31,949 nt of DNA from positions 1-31,949 of the forward strand of contig CAXNAA020000043.1 in the NCBI GenBank assembly GCA_964200075.2, written 5' to 3'. Below the pieces are notes generated by a model. The model was not told the DNA's origin and did no database searches. It saw only the letters and a program-made list of their open reading frames with translations. Position 1 is the stretch's first letter; each line of letters starts with the position of its first letter. The stretch comes from Sphacelaria rigidula. Its lineage: Eukaryota; Phaeophyceae; Sphacelariales. The position numbers were made by a program, and so were the translations under genes. Shown piece by piece: positions 10,501 through 22,500 of this stretch.

Positions 10501-13500
10501 TCTTCAAGTTAGGCCCCAAAAAACACGCTTAGAATATATAAATATCCTGGGCGTATTGGGGACAAAATATTTTCGACCCAATACCCAATACCAAACTCTA
10601 GTTGGCACGGCTTCAAGTTTCGGTCCCGCTTGAAACTGGGGTCCTGGCCAACCAGGCGCAGAAACAGGTCAACACTGCTGAACGCACGTGAACATGTTAG
10701 TATCAGTTCAAATGCCTGTAGTAATTTAACTTCGGTTTCTGTCCAAGTCGACCCCTGGTACGAATGCTAGCCGTGGGAAGCGAAGTCGGATCGCTCCAAT
10801 ACCTTCCGGAGCTCCTCGATGTTTGTGAGGGACATGCTTATCCTGTCGACGCCAATAGGTGCCAGGGCTTTCGCGATATCGACCAGGAACGTCACTTGCA
10901 AGCCTTACCGTCCTATTGTAAGGCAGTGGCAAATGATTACCATGCTCCTCTTCTCCATGCAGAGTATGGTTATGGCGCCAGCAGGAGCAGCATACGGGGG
11001 CTCAAATCTTGGTCCCGTGCTTGTCTGATTGTTGATGCAGTACGGCTTGTTGTTTCCCCGATTCCTCGATTTCTCGTTGGCTGCTTTACAAGAATCCTGC
11101 CACCGCGGCGTCGAGGCGTTTTCCATGCTTGGTTGGCGGGAAACGCTGTGAAGACAGTGCTGCCAGGCTATGCTTTTGCGACCAACACTCGCACAAGAGG
11201 GAAAGCGCACGAGTACTGATCAACACTGATCAACCGTCACGCTAGGACGCGGCGAGCATGTATCAGAGGCGGCCGCGACGCGTCATCGCCCTCCATGTTG
11301 CCACTGTGTTACACGTTGAAAATAAAAAGCATGAATGTGTGGATCTTTGTTTCACCCAAAAACAACTTTGTGCACTCACACGTGGTGTAACTGGGATCAC
11401 AAATAGATGGACGCACGTCGAAACCATGTTTTCCCTCCCGAGGTGTCGACCATGGTCGGCTCAGGTGCTGCTGGCTTTCACTACTGCCACCCGGGTCTCG
11501 GTAAGCAGGGCACCCCCGTGCTTCCATGCACGCTGGTCTATGGGGTACGAAATGGTCACACGAAGCGGTTGACAGGGTTACGTGTGTCGTCGGTAAAGAG
11601 TCGCCGTTAGCTGCGACGGCTTCTCTGGTTCTGTCCGCCGACGTAACCGTCTGTCGTGGCATTGCGATCGTGACCAACCTCGGTGTTCTTTCAGCCGGAA
11701 CAGCCAAAATATTATCGTGTTAGGGTTTGTATCGCACCCACCGCAGACTAAATCTGAACCCTTCTCCTCGTCGATGATGTTGAAATATCGGGGCTGGACG
11801 CGACCGCTGCGCGCACCAAGCGAGGGCCATCCATGCAACATGCTCTGAATATCGTTGTTCCACTACTGTGCAGGCACTGCTCGAGGCAGTATCAATGTTT
11901 GCGGAAGAGGCAGGTGAGTTGTTTATCTCCTGCTCGTTCACATCCTGACATCCATCTCGTATCACGGGATTTTAGTAAGGTTTGAGCAGTCTGGGACGCG
12001 CACAGCAACGAAGTTGGACTAAGCCTCGACAACTGTGCAGCCTTGGCATATGGTACTGCCTTTAATGACGGGGGATAACACCAGGTACAGCGTAGCCCTC
12101 CCCCCTCCCCCGGTCTCTATTAGGAGTAGGAACGGTGCTCCGTCTCGAAAGGGATGCGTGGTCAATGGTCAAATGACTAAGGCAAGCAACAAATGAGTAC
12201 GCCCCCCCCCTCCCCCGGTCGCCCACACTGAGACATCCAGTAGGCAGTGTGTATGCCGTGGCTGTCTCTAAAAGTGGCGATACCAGGAAATGAAGTGAGT
12301 CATTGTAGGCTGTCATCCAAATGCAAGATGGTCAGTAGGCTTCGGGCCGTACAATGTCGGCAGGATGCAGCTCATCCATCATGCGTCTCGCCGAACACAT
12401 CACGGCGCTTCGCGCTTGGTGATTGAGTGCGAGCCTGGTCCGGCGAAAACCCGGTGTGCTCCATTCCGGCGTTGTAGGAATGCGTGGTCAATGCTCATAT
12501 GACTATTGCATGCAAGATCATGAGTACACCCCCCGGCCGCCCTGACGTTCACGCACGGTGATGAGTTTGGGCTTAACCTCTGTAGTTGCACAGCCTTGGC
12601 ATTTGCTACTGTCTTTGATTATGGAGTAGGGCGCCCGGCCACACCAGAAATAGTCCCACAACACAAGAGCTTCCTCACCCGCAAGATCACGTTCGTGACC
12701 ATGCACTGCAGACTGCCGTCTGTAGACTAACGATCAATGGTGTATTGGGTAGGAATTAGGGTATTTCGAAAATCGTATTCAAAGATCCCGAAGTACTTGA
12801 GTAGAGTAGTGAGATCGTATTCAACAATACTCGGATAATGGGTAGAGCATTGCCACCATACGCAACTCTACCCGTTATTTGAGTAGAGGTTGGAGATCGG
12901 GCCATCGCAACGCGAAATCCGGCAGAGTAAATACCAGGGTGTTTACCCTACCCAACACACGCTTGAACGATTTGTTGCGGGCATGGACGGTACTACAGCG
13001 CTGTGCTCGGCGGGTGTCGGTGTGGGTGACCCGTGTCTTCGTCGCTGTGCAGCAGCCTAATTTGCCAAGCAGTTGCAGGACTCCTGGCGCTGAAGCGACA
13101 CAGCCAAATGCAAAAAGTGCCGGACGGATGTATCCCCTCCACTTCCTTGCTCCGTTCCGTAGTACATCGGTTTTCGGGGGCTTTGTCCTGGCTATTTGTA
13201 ATCGTACATACTGAATTTCGGCGGTTGGTCTATGTTGAGCTGAAATAGTTCTCCCGGCCGGCTGTATCGCCTTAGAATGTCGGGTCGTCGGTTTCATTAC
13301 CTTCGTTAACTGGTGGTTCTGCTCAGTACATATTGTTGGCGATATTTGACGCAACCAGTACGAAGCATGTACAGCTGACCCCATAGCACCAACTTATGCA
13401 CCGGAGCAGTGCGCTAAACGCAACTGATGTCCGGGGTGTAAAGCGTGGCACTTGATAAGTCATACTCAAGAGTGCCATCTTGAAAGAATTGATTATGTTG

Positions 13501-16500
13501 GGATGTGCACACGAAAGCGCAACGGCCACTTCGGTCGAGGAAGTGAGTGATCCTGGAATAGACGGAGGATATCGGATTGCGCGGAGCAAAGGGAATCATC
13601 TACTCGCGTGTGCTATATGATCCCACAAAATCGTTGTGGACATGTACGTGGCTGAAACCGTTGTAAGGCGGTGTAAGTAATACAGTAGTGATATGCTGAT
13701 ACCAAGAGCATCCAATTGATGTTTTCGGCGGCCAGCGACACTTGAAAGTGACTGACTGACCTAACTCCTTCGTGCAAGTAGTGGCCGAACCCCCCTTCCC
13801 GTGCCCCTTATCGCAGGATCACTCTGGTGTGTGTATCTGCAGTACTAGAGAAATCGGAACAAACAAGCCTAAAAACGGACCACTTATATCGCCTTCGGTA
13901 GCGAGAATCGAAAGCGTCTGTGCAGTGTAAGACTTTCGTTTTGTGACTAGTGTCTCCGCACAGAACATACACACTCTTGGTGGCCTGGCGTTTTGACTAA
14001 CCTCGAATTTGCTCCGCCGTGGATGTGCATCGGTGAACCTAAATCCCTGTCCCGCGTATACGAGGCACTCGGTTATAGGATGCTTACAGCGGGTTGCTTG
14101 ACTTGGTGAACTCTGGCTGTTGACTTTTTGAGTAGACTATGGTTCGAATAGCTACTGGAGTGTAATCTAAATAGCCTTCAGTACTCACGTACCGCCGTTT
14201 CCGACCCTGCCGGTCTTCCCGGTACTCGAGAGTACAATTTCAAACCGGTTGGGGCAAGACGGAAGGTTCGGTCTCCAGCGGATGCGGTCTGGGCGTTTTT
14301 TTTTTTCTGTTGAGTATCCGCGGTTGAGAATAATTATCTGAGAGTGTGAGCACTTGAGTAGCAAGGCAACGAAAAAATGACGAAAGTCGACACGTGGTGC
14401 GGTGATTCTGATCCAATCCGCGATAGCGCGATGGCGGCCATTTACCGCGGGGAGACGTGTTCATGCCTCGACACGACGGATATGTTCCAAGGGAGTGAAG
14501 GGGTTGAAATGATGGCGGGAAAATAGTAATCTAATGCATTGTGGGGCAAGGTCATCACTCAGCACATTACATTGCGCGATACAATTTGTTTTTTTATCGG
14601 CTAGAAGCCTGACACTTGTCCGAACTATTAATAGTCGAATGTTTTGTGCAGGAAACCTGTGCCCATGGGGTTGGAGCAGGAAGGTTTTCACCAAAATACT
14701 TGCAGCAAGCACATGCGCCCCGACAAGATTGAAGAGATGGATATGGCAGACCGTCTGTGCCCGGCGTGATATCTACCCCAAGGGGTATCCACGCAACTTT
14801 CGCGCCATTCCACGTGTTGATGATGCTGGTGTTGATTGATGCTGGTCTGCTATCGCTAAGCAAATATCGTCTCTCGAGCTGTGCGTGTGCCAAGCAATAG
14901 CATCAAGATCAAGGAACAGTACGGTTCACGCAACAACGCGTTCTCCTCGCATCTCGTGCGTTCTCTGTTCCATGTGTGCGGTGTAATAGGTGCCTATTGA
15001 TGGAGATCTTCTGGCGGATGGTGATGGACTCTCGGCCGCGGAGCAGGTGTGTTGCGTGGTCAGAACGCCAGGGCAGATTTTTTCGGTTGCCCGTCTTGAT
15101 GCATGAAGTTCGTGAGCAATCTACGCAGGTACACTCCAGCAGAACCGTTTGGTTAGCCAATATTTCGTTTGGAAATGCGCTGCTTTGAAGTATTTTGACA
15201 CGCTTCCGAGTTTCCCCGACAAGAATCACGTTCGGATCGGCGAACATGTCCCGTTCAACTACAGATCCTTCACGCGATGTGGTCGCAGTGTCAGATTCGT
15301 GGCGATCTTTTAGCCCCACCATACTTCGTGGCCATGTTTTTGCAATATGGTGACCTGTCAGACAGCCGCGCTCCATTGATCAAGCTGCTACGTTCACACG
15401 AACCCGAGCGGTTCTTGTCGCATCCAACCTTGAACCTTACTCCCGACGATTGAGAACTATAGAAAGGGGCTGGACTAGGGCCAGCCAGCCGTTGCGGGTC
15501 AGCTACGAAATCTGCGCAAGTACGCACATCGCCCCGATGTTCACTAGACAGCGGGTGCTCTCCTGTGCGTGCAAAACAGCTCATTTCGGAACACGTGGTA
15601 CGCATAGATGAACCCGTTTTTGGTATGGGGATGATGCATCACACACTAAAACGGGCTACAGATTGCGGTGTTCGAGCAACGGGGGCTCATGCTGCGGGTT
15701 GGCGTTTCACGTTCCGATTTTGTCCCCGGCTATGTTGTTGAACTTTGCCCGTCGTGTCGACTCACAAGTTGACTATGGTTCACTTCCACTTCTTTCCTCA
15801 CTCCATCTTCCCTCTGCCTCCAGACAAGGTGTGCATTTGCGGCGATCATCCGTTTCTTTTCGCCAATTTCTTGACGTCTTCACGTTTACGCTGCGCCACG
15901 TCCATGGGCCTCGTTGCAGATCCAACCCCCCCCATTTTCACTCGTCACCTACCGGAAGACTCACCCCTACACATCCTGATACCGCTCAAGTTTTACGTTT
16001 TTTGTTGTTTATCCTAATCACACATAAACATGCCTCTGAAATACGTTACAGGTCGTGGTTTTAGACAACGGATGCATGTGCTGCACCGTCCGGGGGGACC
16101 TGCTGGGTGCGTTTGCGTCAGTTCTCCGAAAAATGCACGAAGGCGATGCTACTAACGGTGGTAAAACGGAGGGCGAGGGTGACGACAGCAACCGGAGTGG
16201 CGGTAGAAGAATGCTGGACTCGGTGCTGGTGGAAACCACAGGAATGGCCGACCCTGTACCCATCGTGCGGACCCTGTTGCAGGTACAGTAGCTTCTATCA
16301 TAATACTTGAAAGCTTTCTGCACTTGGCCATGTTTGAGCCGCTGTAAGCAAGTGTCGTGTGTCATGATGCATTGATCTGCCTGCCCAGTCTCTAGCTTAC
16401 GTCCAACGACACATTCTGTACTCACTATTCAACGGGCAATCTCTACTTAATTTGCTGTACGAGCCTTTCACCTACTTCCCGTGCTCCCATGGGTGTAAGA

Positions 16501-19500
16501 GCTCGCCCACCAAGCTCGCTGGATTAGGATGAGCTTTGTGTTCAGATTGAGGTCATTGTAATGCCGCCCTTGTTGTGGCGTAGGTGGTGCTCGTACCCGC
16601 GTTCTGTGCACAGGATAATCAGTCTGTGCGTTTTACGCAGCCCATGGAGCAGGATTCTCTCCCTTGACTCGTTAACCGCTAAGCATTCCATTCGAATCCA
16701 CGTGTGCCAATACATCACTTTGTCGTTAGAGATTTGGACGCGATTACTCCCGCGGCGAAGATCCTTAAAGTCCTCGCGGCCAGAGGATTGGTATCAAACA
16801 AAACTGTCATCATCCATCGATACCTCAGTGCCTTCTCTTTTGCAGCCGCCTCTCGCATATCATGCCGTTTCTCGAAGCATCCTCGTTGTGGCAACTCACT
16901 GTTTTCCCGGCGTTGTTTCTCCTGCCGCATTGCGCAGACTCCGGCTATTGCGGAGGCTTTTTCGTTGGACGGTGTTGTGACCCTCGTCGACGCCAAGAAT
17001 GTCCTTCCAAGACTAAGGGATGGAGAAATGGAGATGTCTCTGGAGAAGGAGCAGGGAGGAAATGAGGCAGCGGATACAGTTGACGAGGCGTTTCAGCAGA
17101 TAATGTTCTCCGACAGAATCGTGGTCAACAAGGTTTGTGGTCCCCCACGAAGTGACTGCGGTGATTTTTTTCTGTTTCGGACGATTCTCCTGCAGGAAGG
17201 CACACTCTCGAGTAGTTACCGAGAACTGGGGTGTAGGAGACGAACGGTCCAAACGACGAAATCATGGGATGCCACAGAGAACGGCAGGAGACACGGTATG
17301 ATTTTTTATTGATAGATTGTCTCACTTTAACTGACCCCCCAGGGGTCCATGGTCAATTCACCAAGGCAAGCAACAAATGAGTACGTGCCCCCCAGGGATC
17401 CAGCCGTGGTCGCATGATGGGCGTACCCAAGAAAAGCAAAACTGAAATACTCACTGAAGAAAAGAAGAAAGAACAGAAAAAAAAATCAAGCAGAACAACA
17501 GAGCAGACAAAGACGTGAAAGAGAAAAATAAGTATATTCAGCACGAAACGAAAAACAAATGTGGGCATCTAGCCGAACGTCGTTTTCGTCGAGCTGCCCG
17601 TCATAAAAAAGAGTAAGCATCAAGATGCCCCATGGTCTTTCGATGTGTCGTATTCTGCATACCTCATCGTTCCGCCGGCTCCTTCGATATGCCAAGATTT
17701 CGGTCCTTGCCTTCACCCTGTTTGCTCTTCATGTTGCGAAGTTGCTCGTGTACACAGGGTCCACAGCTTCGAACAGGAGATCTAAACCAGGATTGTCGAG
17801 TACAAATATTCGTTTCTGGAATGTTCAAATTTTCTCAAGGATTACGGGATTATGGTGCGAGCATTGGACGTGTCCCTTTAAGAGAAGGAGAGATGGTCTC
17901 GGGCAGCGGATACTGTCGATGCGGCGTGTCAGCAAGTGCTTTTCTCAGAACGAATCGTGCCTCACCAAGGTCCTGTCAGGATGTAATGTTCTTGTCTTCG
18001 GAACAAAATGGACGACTCGTCCCGTGGCTCCACACAAACGATTTGCTTCGTGCGCACCGACTACATCGTTTTCGCCTGATATCTCGCTGTATTGAATGCA
18101 CCACGACGTAACATCTCCGCTTGAACGCTCCCCTCCGTGAGCGGATATTTCGGCATCGACCGCCGTCAAGGTATGCAACCGAGTGTGATCCATTAACCGA
18201 TCTGCTGTTGTCGTGTCCCGATCCTGGCCCAAGCATCAACTGTTAGCTCGGCGGCATGTTTGGATTTCCATTATTTCCTGGCCGACATGTCCTTGTTTTT
18301 CAAGCTGTTCCAGTATTGGCCGGCGGCTACCTTGCTTTCCCATGTACCTGTTGTGTCACTTCATACAGGTGGACCTTGTGTCGGCATCAACCGCTGTGGA
18401 GGTGTACGAGCGAGTCCGATCCATCAACCAATCCGCCGGAATAGTGTCCTGCAGCCGCGGGAAGCTTGACCCGGCAGAACTAGAGGGCCTTGGTGCCTTC
18501 GACCGTTTGCTCAGGTTAGTTCTCGTGTCTGAAGAGCTTGATCAAGTTAGCCGTCAATCTTTAATGGTACCACGCGAAGTTAACCGCCCGTGTGTTGTAT
18601 CAGCGGTGATGCGACATGCAAGCTAGCCAATCGGCCATGCCAACAATATCGATCTTCGGGCTCAATCCTGCAGCTGTTGAATTTACCCTGTACCCCATTC
18701 TGGGACGAACACTGAACTCCGCAGCTGCAGACTTGTACCCGACGTTTGGGCACGATCACGGAAAACACTTTGATGGAGCGTGTGTGTTTTAACTTCTCCG
18801 CTGTAACTTCATGAGACATTTGTGGGTTAGTACCAGATTCGGCGAACTAGAGCTAGCGGCTGAGGCGGGTGGGGACGACTGCCGCAACCTTCCCGTGAGA
18901 AGAAAACGCAAGGCGCGTACAATGTTCGATGTGAATGAAAAAAAAAGTAGCAAACTCGCGCGTAAGGTAAGGAGGGCGGACAAAACAAATAGCAAAGCGT
19001 GCAAATACAAATACTGTCTCAGCTAGGTCACATATGGTGGACCTCAAAGTAGCCACCTACAACGTCCCTACGTCTTCCCTCACGGGGAAGAACGGGGCTG
19101 GCCACGCTGAAGTGGTTCTGTAAAAGTGTCAGGCGGTGGGTTGTGCTGTCATCAGACTGCAGGAGATGAGGAGACTGGGCCGACCTCAGTTGCGTTGTCG
19201 CGGGATACCATGCCTTCATCTGCGGGGCGGAAGGCGGCGACGAAAGAGCTGGACAACATGAGGTCGGGTTGGCCGTCAAAGAGTCGACCCTCAGTAAGGC
19301 GGCCTGGACTCAAGCGGTCACCAACGAACGCCTCATGTCGATCACATTCAACCTCGCAGGCAAATCGAATGCTGTCACGTTTGGAGCTGCCTATGCACCT
19401 ACAGACATATCAAAGTCAAAAGAAGATATATGTATGTTCGGGAATGAGGTGGTCAGCCCTGTGAACCGACGTCCCAACAATCGTCGCTTGCATATTTTGA

Positions 19501-22500
19501 TGGTCTCTAACGCTAGGACTGGGGTAAGAACAGGAGAGGAGGACCGTAAAATAGAACTCGCCGGACTCTGACCGCAACATCGTGCGCGCCTCAGTGCGGG
19601 TGCTTGGTTGCTTCCCACACAGAAGACCTTTCGCGGATGCCCTCTCGGTGAAAGGCGACCGACAGGCGGGCAATAATGAAACCTGACACCGATGAACGTA
19701 AGCAACTCACCCCCAGCTCATCATAAGCAAACTTCTGCAGAGGGGAACTGGCGATACAGTCACCGACATACTCCTGAGCTCCGCGGAGAAGTTGGTGCCT
19801 CGCCAGACCCGAGAACCACGCAGACTGGAGTGCTTCAAGGGGGCTGCCATCCGGACGGAGGTCGAACAGGTCTGAAATGGGAGGGGAAGGAAGAAGTTGA
19901 CGGTGCGAATGGGACCGAGAGCTAACCCCGCATGGCGCACCTTGTGAGCAGCGTGCAGGAAACTCAAAGAGGTGATCAATGCTAAAATGGCCGGGTACCT
20001 GAATGAGTTCTCTCGGGAGTTGGAGGAGTATAATGGGATTTGGGGTATGAGAGATTGGTTCAGACACCGGACAGGAGGGTGGAGTTTGACGAGACACGAA
20101 GTAGAGAGCGAGCAGTATATCGAGGACGAAAACGGCAAGGTACTTCGGGACAACTGTCCAACGTGCGACACATGAGAACAATATGTCTACACCTTGCTGA
20201 ATGCCATATCCATAACTATCGACCCAGCCATTATCGAGAACATTGCGCAGCGGCCGGCAGGGTTGTCACCTGGAGACCCGCCAAGCCAATGCTTTTGAGG
20301 GTGCCCTGAGATGTATCTTTGGCTACGGCGAAGCGACGGGTCCTGATGGTCTACCGGCTGACCTCCTCAAGCTTGGGTTGATCGTGGAGCCGTGGGAGAT
20401 TGGAAACCACTTCCACAGCATCGTCGCTGCGGTCTGGACATCTGGCAAGGTGTCGCAAGAGTGGAAAGACGCCACTACCTAAGCGCTCCGCAAGAAGGAT
20501 AGGACTGACTTTGGTAACGACAAGAGCGTATCACTCGTGGCACATGCTGATGAACTCCTTCTCGACATCGCGGCCAATAGACTTGGTAGCTTGTGTGTGG
20601 AGGCAGTCATTTACCCAGAAGAACAGCACGGATCCCGGCCCCAACGATCGACCAGTGACACGACGCGATGATGTTTGTGGCACGCCGACAAGATGAGTTG
20701 GGGCGAGCGAGCAATATCCCACAACACATGTGCTTCATCGACCTGCGAAGGGCCTACGACCCACTGGGCCATACGCTCCTGTGTGAAGTACTTGCCCGAT
20801 CGGGAGTCGCGCCGTGGATGATCAAGATTTTCCGTATGGTTCACGAGGGTATGCAAGCTCGGGCACAGCTAGATTATGGCGATTTATCAGCGTGGTTTCA
20901 CGCCTGCTAGGGACGCACACAAAGTTTCGTTTAGTCCCCGCTGTTGTTCAACATGTTCGGCACAATCTTGGTCTTACCTGATGGTGCCATACCGGTGCGC
21001 AGCGAACCCAGCCACCGTCCCATCCTTGATATTCTTAGATGATGCGCCAAAAGGTGACGATGGTGGATTTATGGAAGAGACGACGCTGGAGAAAGTGTGA
21101 CATGCTGTGTGGGCACTACTTTGTGCGAATGACACAGGTACAGTCTCGAGGTCCACAGACGGCCTTGCTCTAGCAATGGCCGTGGTGGGAAGGCCTGTCA
21201 GGACTTCGGGTCGACGGTATCGGAGAGCAAGACGGAATCCATGCGCCTGTGGTCAGTACCCAGCGCCGCAGAGACTGCATTGCACATTAAGGATGCAGGC
21301 CAACGGTATAAGCAGGCAGCCAAGTATATCTACCTTGGTGATGCAGATGAGCTTATTTCACTGAAATTAGCTGCCGCATCAGCGCTGCGTGGGCCAGCTC
21401 CCGAGTCGGTGAACGGCCCAACGCCCAGCTACGTCGTAGAATCCGCCTGCTTAAACCGGGTGTGATGAGAGCTATGATAGGATGCTGCGTTCCAGGGACT
21501 TTCAGAGTCTGCACGTTGCAAGTGGTTGGATTGTGCAGTAAAGATTGGACTGGCTCCAAGACTCGTACAGGAATGTGCTCGAAATGACTAGTTGATGGCT
21601 ATCTGCAGGCACCAAACTCTTCTTCGCGGGGGGGCATGTCCCGCAGGGCGGAACGCGTCTTTCAAAGTGCATCGTGTTTGAACGGTGAGCCGAAGAATAG
21701 CCCGAGGAGGCTGAACGGCGCCTCAAACACTAGGGGCACCGCCTCCAGGAGCACGTGTGTGACAGTAGGGGCTATTGCACACAAACTAGCACGATGGCAA
21801 TGGTTCGTCTACGGAGTGGAATTCAAAGACGCATCCTATTGGATCGCCGAGGCGAAGAAATGACATGGGAAAATGAATTCTTGGAGTTCAGCAAGGGTCG
21901 GTTAGTTCGAGGAGGCGTGGTGATGGAAATACAAACTCCAATCGTCTTTTCGACACGAACGAGAGGCTGCTGCATCGAGAGCCGCCAATCGGATAGCCAC
22001 CACCGCCAACGCATAAGTAGCAACAGCTCCCGAGGAACCTAAGGTGGAAATGGTCGGGAGAGTATCCCGCTTTTGTAGATGAATATGTGAAGCTGAGTGA
22101 ACACAGAAAATGGTCCACCCGTGTCCTATCTTATCGGTTGTGACTTTTCGAGTTTCGGCCGGTGGTCTTGCGGAGTTCCCTCGTTGTGCTTTTGTACATG
22201 CTCAAAAGGCTAGTTCAGGGCGTCTCCCAAAGTTCTTCCCCACTTCACTAGATGCAGCACGCAAAGCTGGCCCAATAGATACATATTTGGTATCATAGCG
22301 ATCCCCTAAGCAAGCCAACAAGGTAATGAAGCCAGATTTGTTCTTGCGTCCTTTGCTGTGGCGGTAGTAGTGAAATTTTTTCTCGGCCAATCAGCGGACT
22401 TGAAATTGTTCTGAAACAAGATGAAAATTCTCGACGCAACTTCTATCGGATCTCGTTATGAATCAAACTTTCGTAACCGCCACCAGGTAGGAAATGTCAC

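Larger units (their letters stand above)
9323..10608. repeat. 8-bp target-site duplication GTTGGCAC
   Basis: GTTGGCAC occurs exactly at 9323-9330 and 10601-10608, directly abutting the inverted ends of the intervening element. An intact 8-bp duplication is the hAT-superfamily signature. Confidence 0.85.
17133..18368 (+). other. Gene 1 intron 5
   Basis: 1,236 bp. Holds a Y-type dispersed repeat (17351-17393), an A-rich stretch (17430-17520) and two exon relics (17860-17969, 18138-18212). Confidence 0.7.

Noticed and set aside
10764-11219. 151-codon open frame in intron 2
   Set aside because: No recognisable domain; overlapping frames are equally open. Mentioned only as possible insertion debris.
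12875-13384. 169-codon minus-strand open frame
   Set aside because: Overlaps a foldback element, lies in an intron, and shows no recognisable motif.
16731-16790. Another relic of exon 5 ([18 protein letters not shown])
   Set aside because: The resemblance to [20 protein letters not shown] needs gaps and the DNA match is not better than chance by eye.
19591-20181. 196-codon minus-strand open frame
   Set aside because: It is the antisense of the RTE-like LINE.
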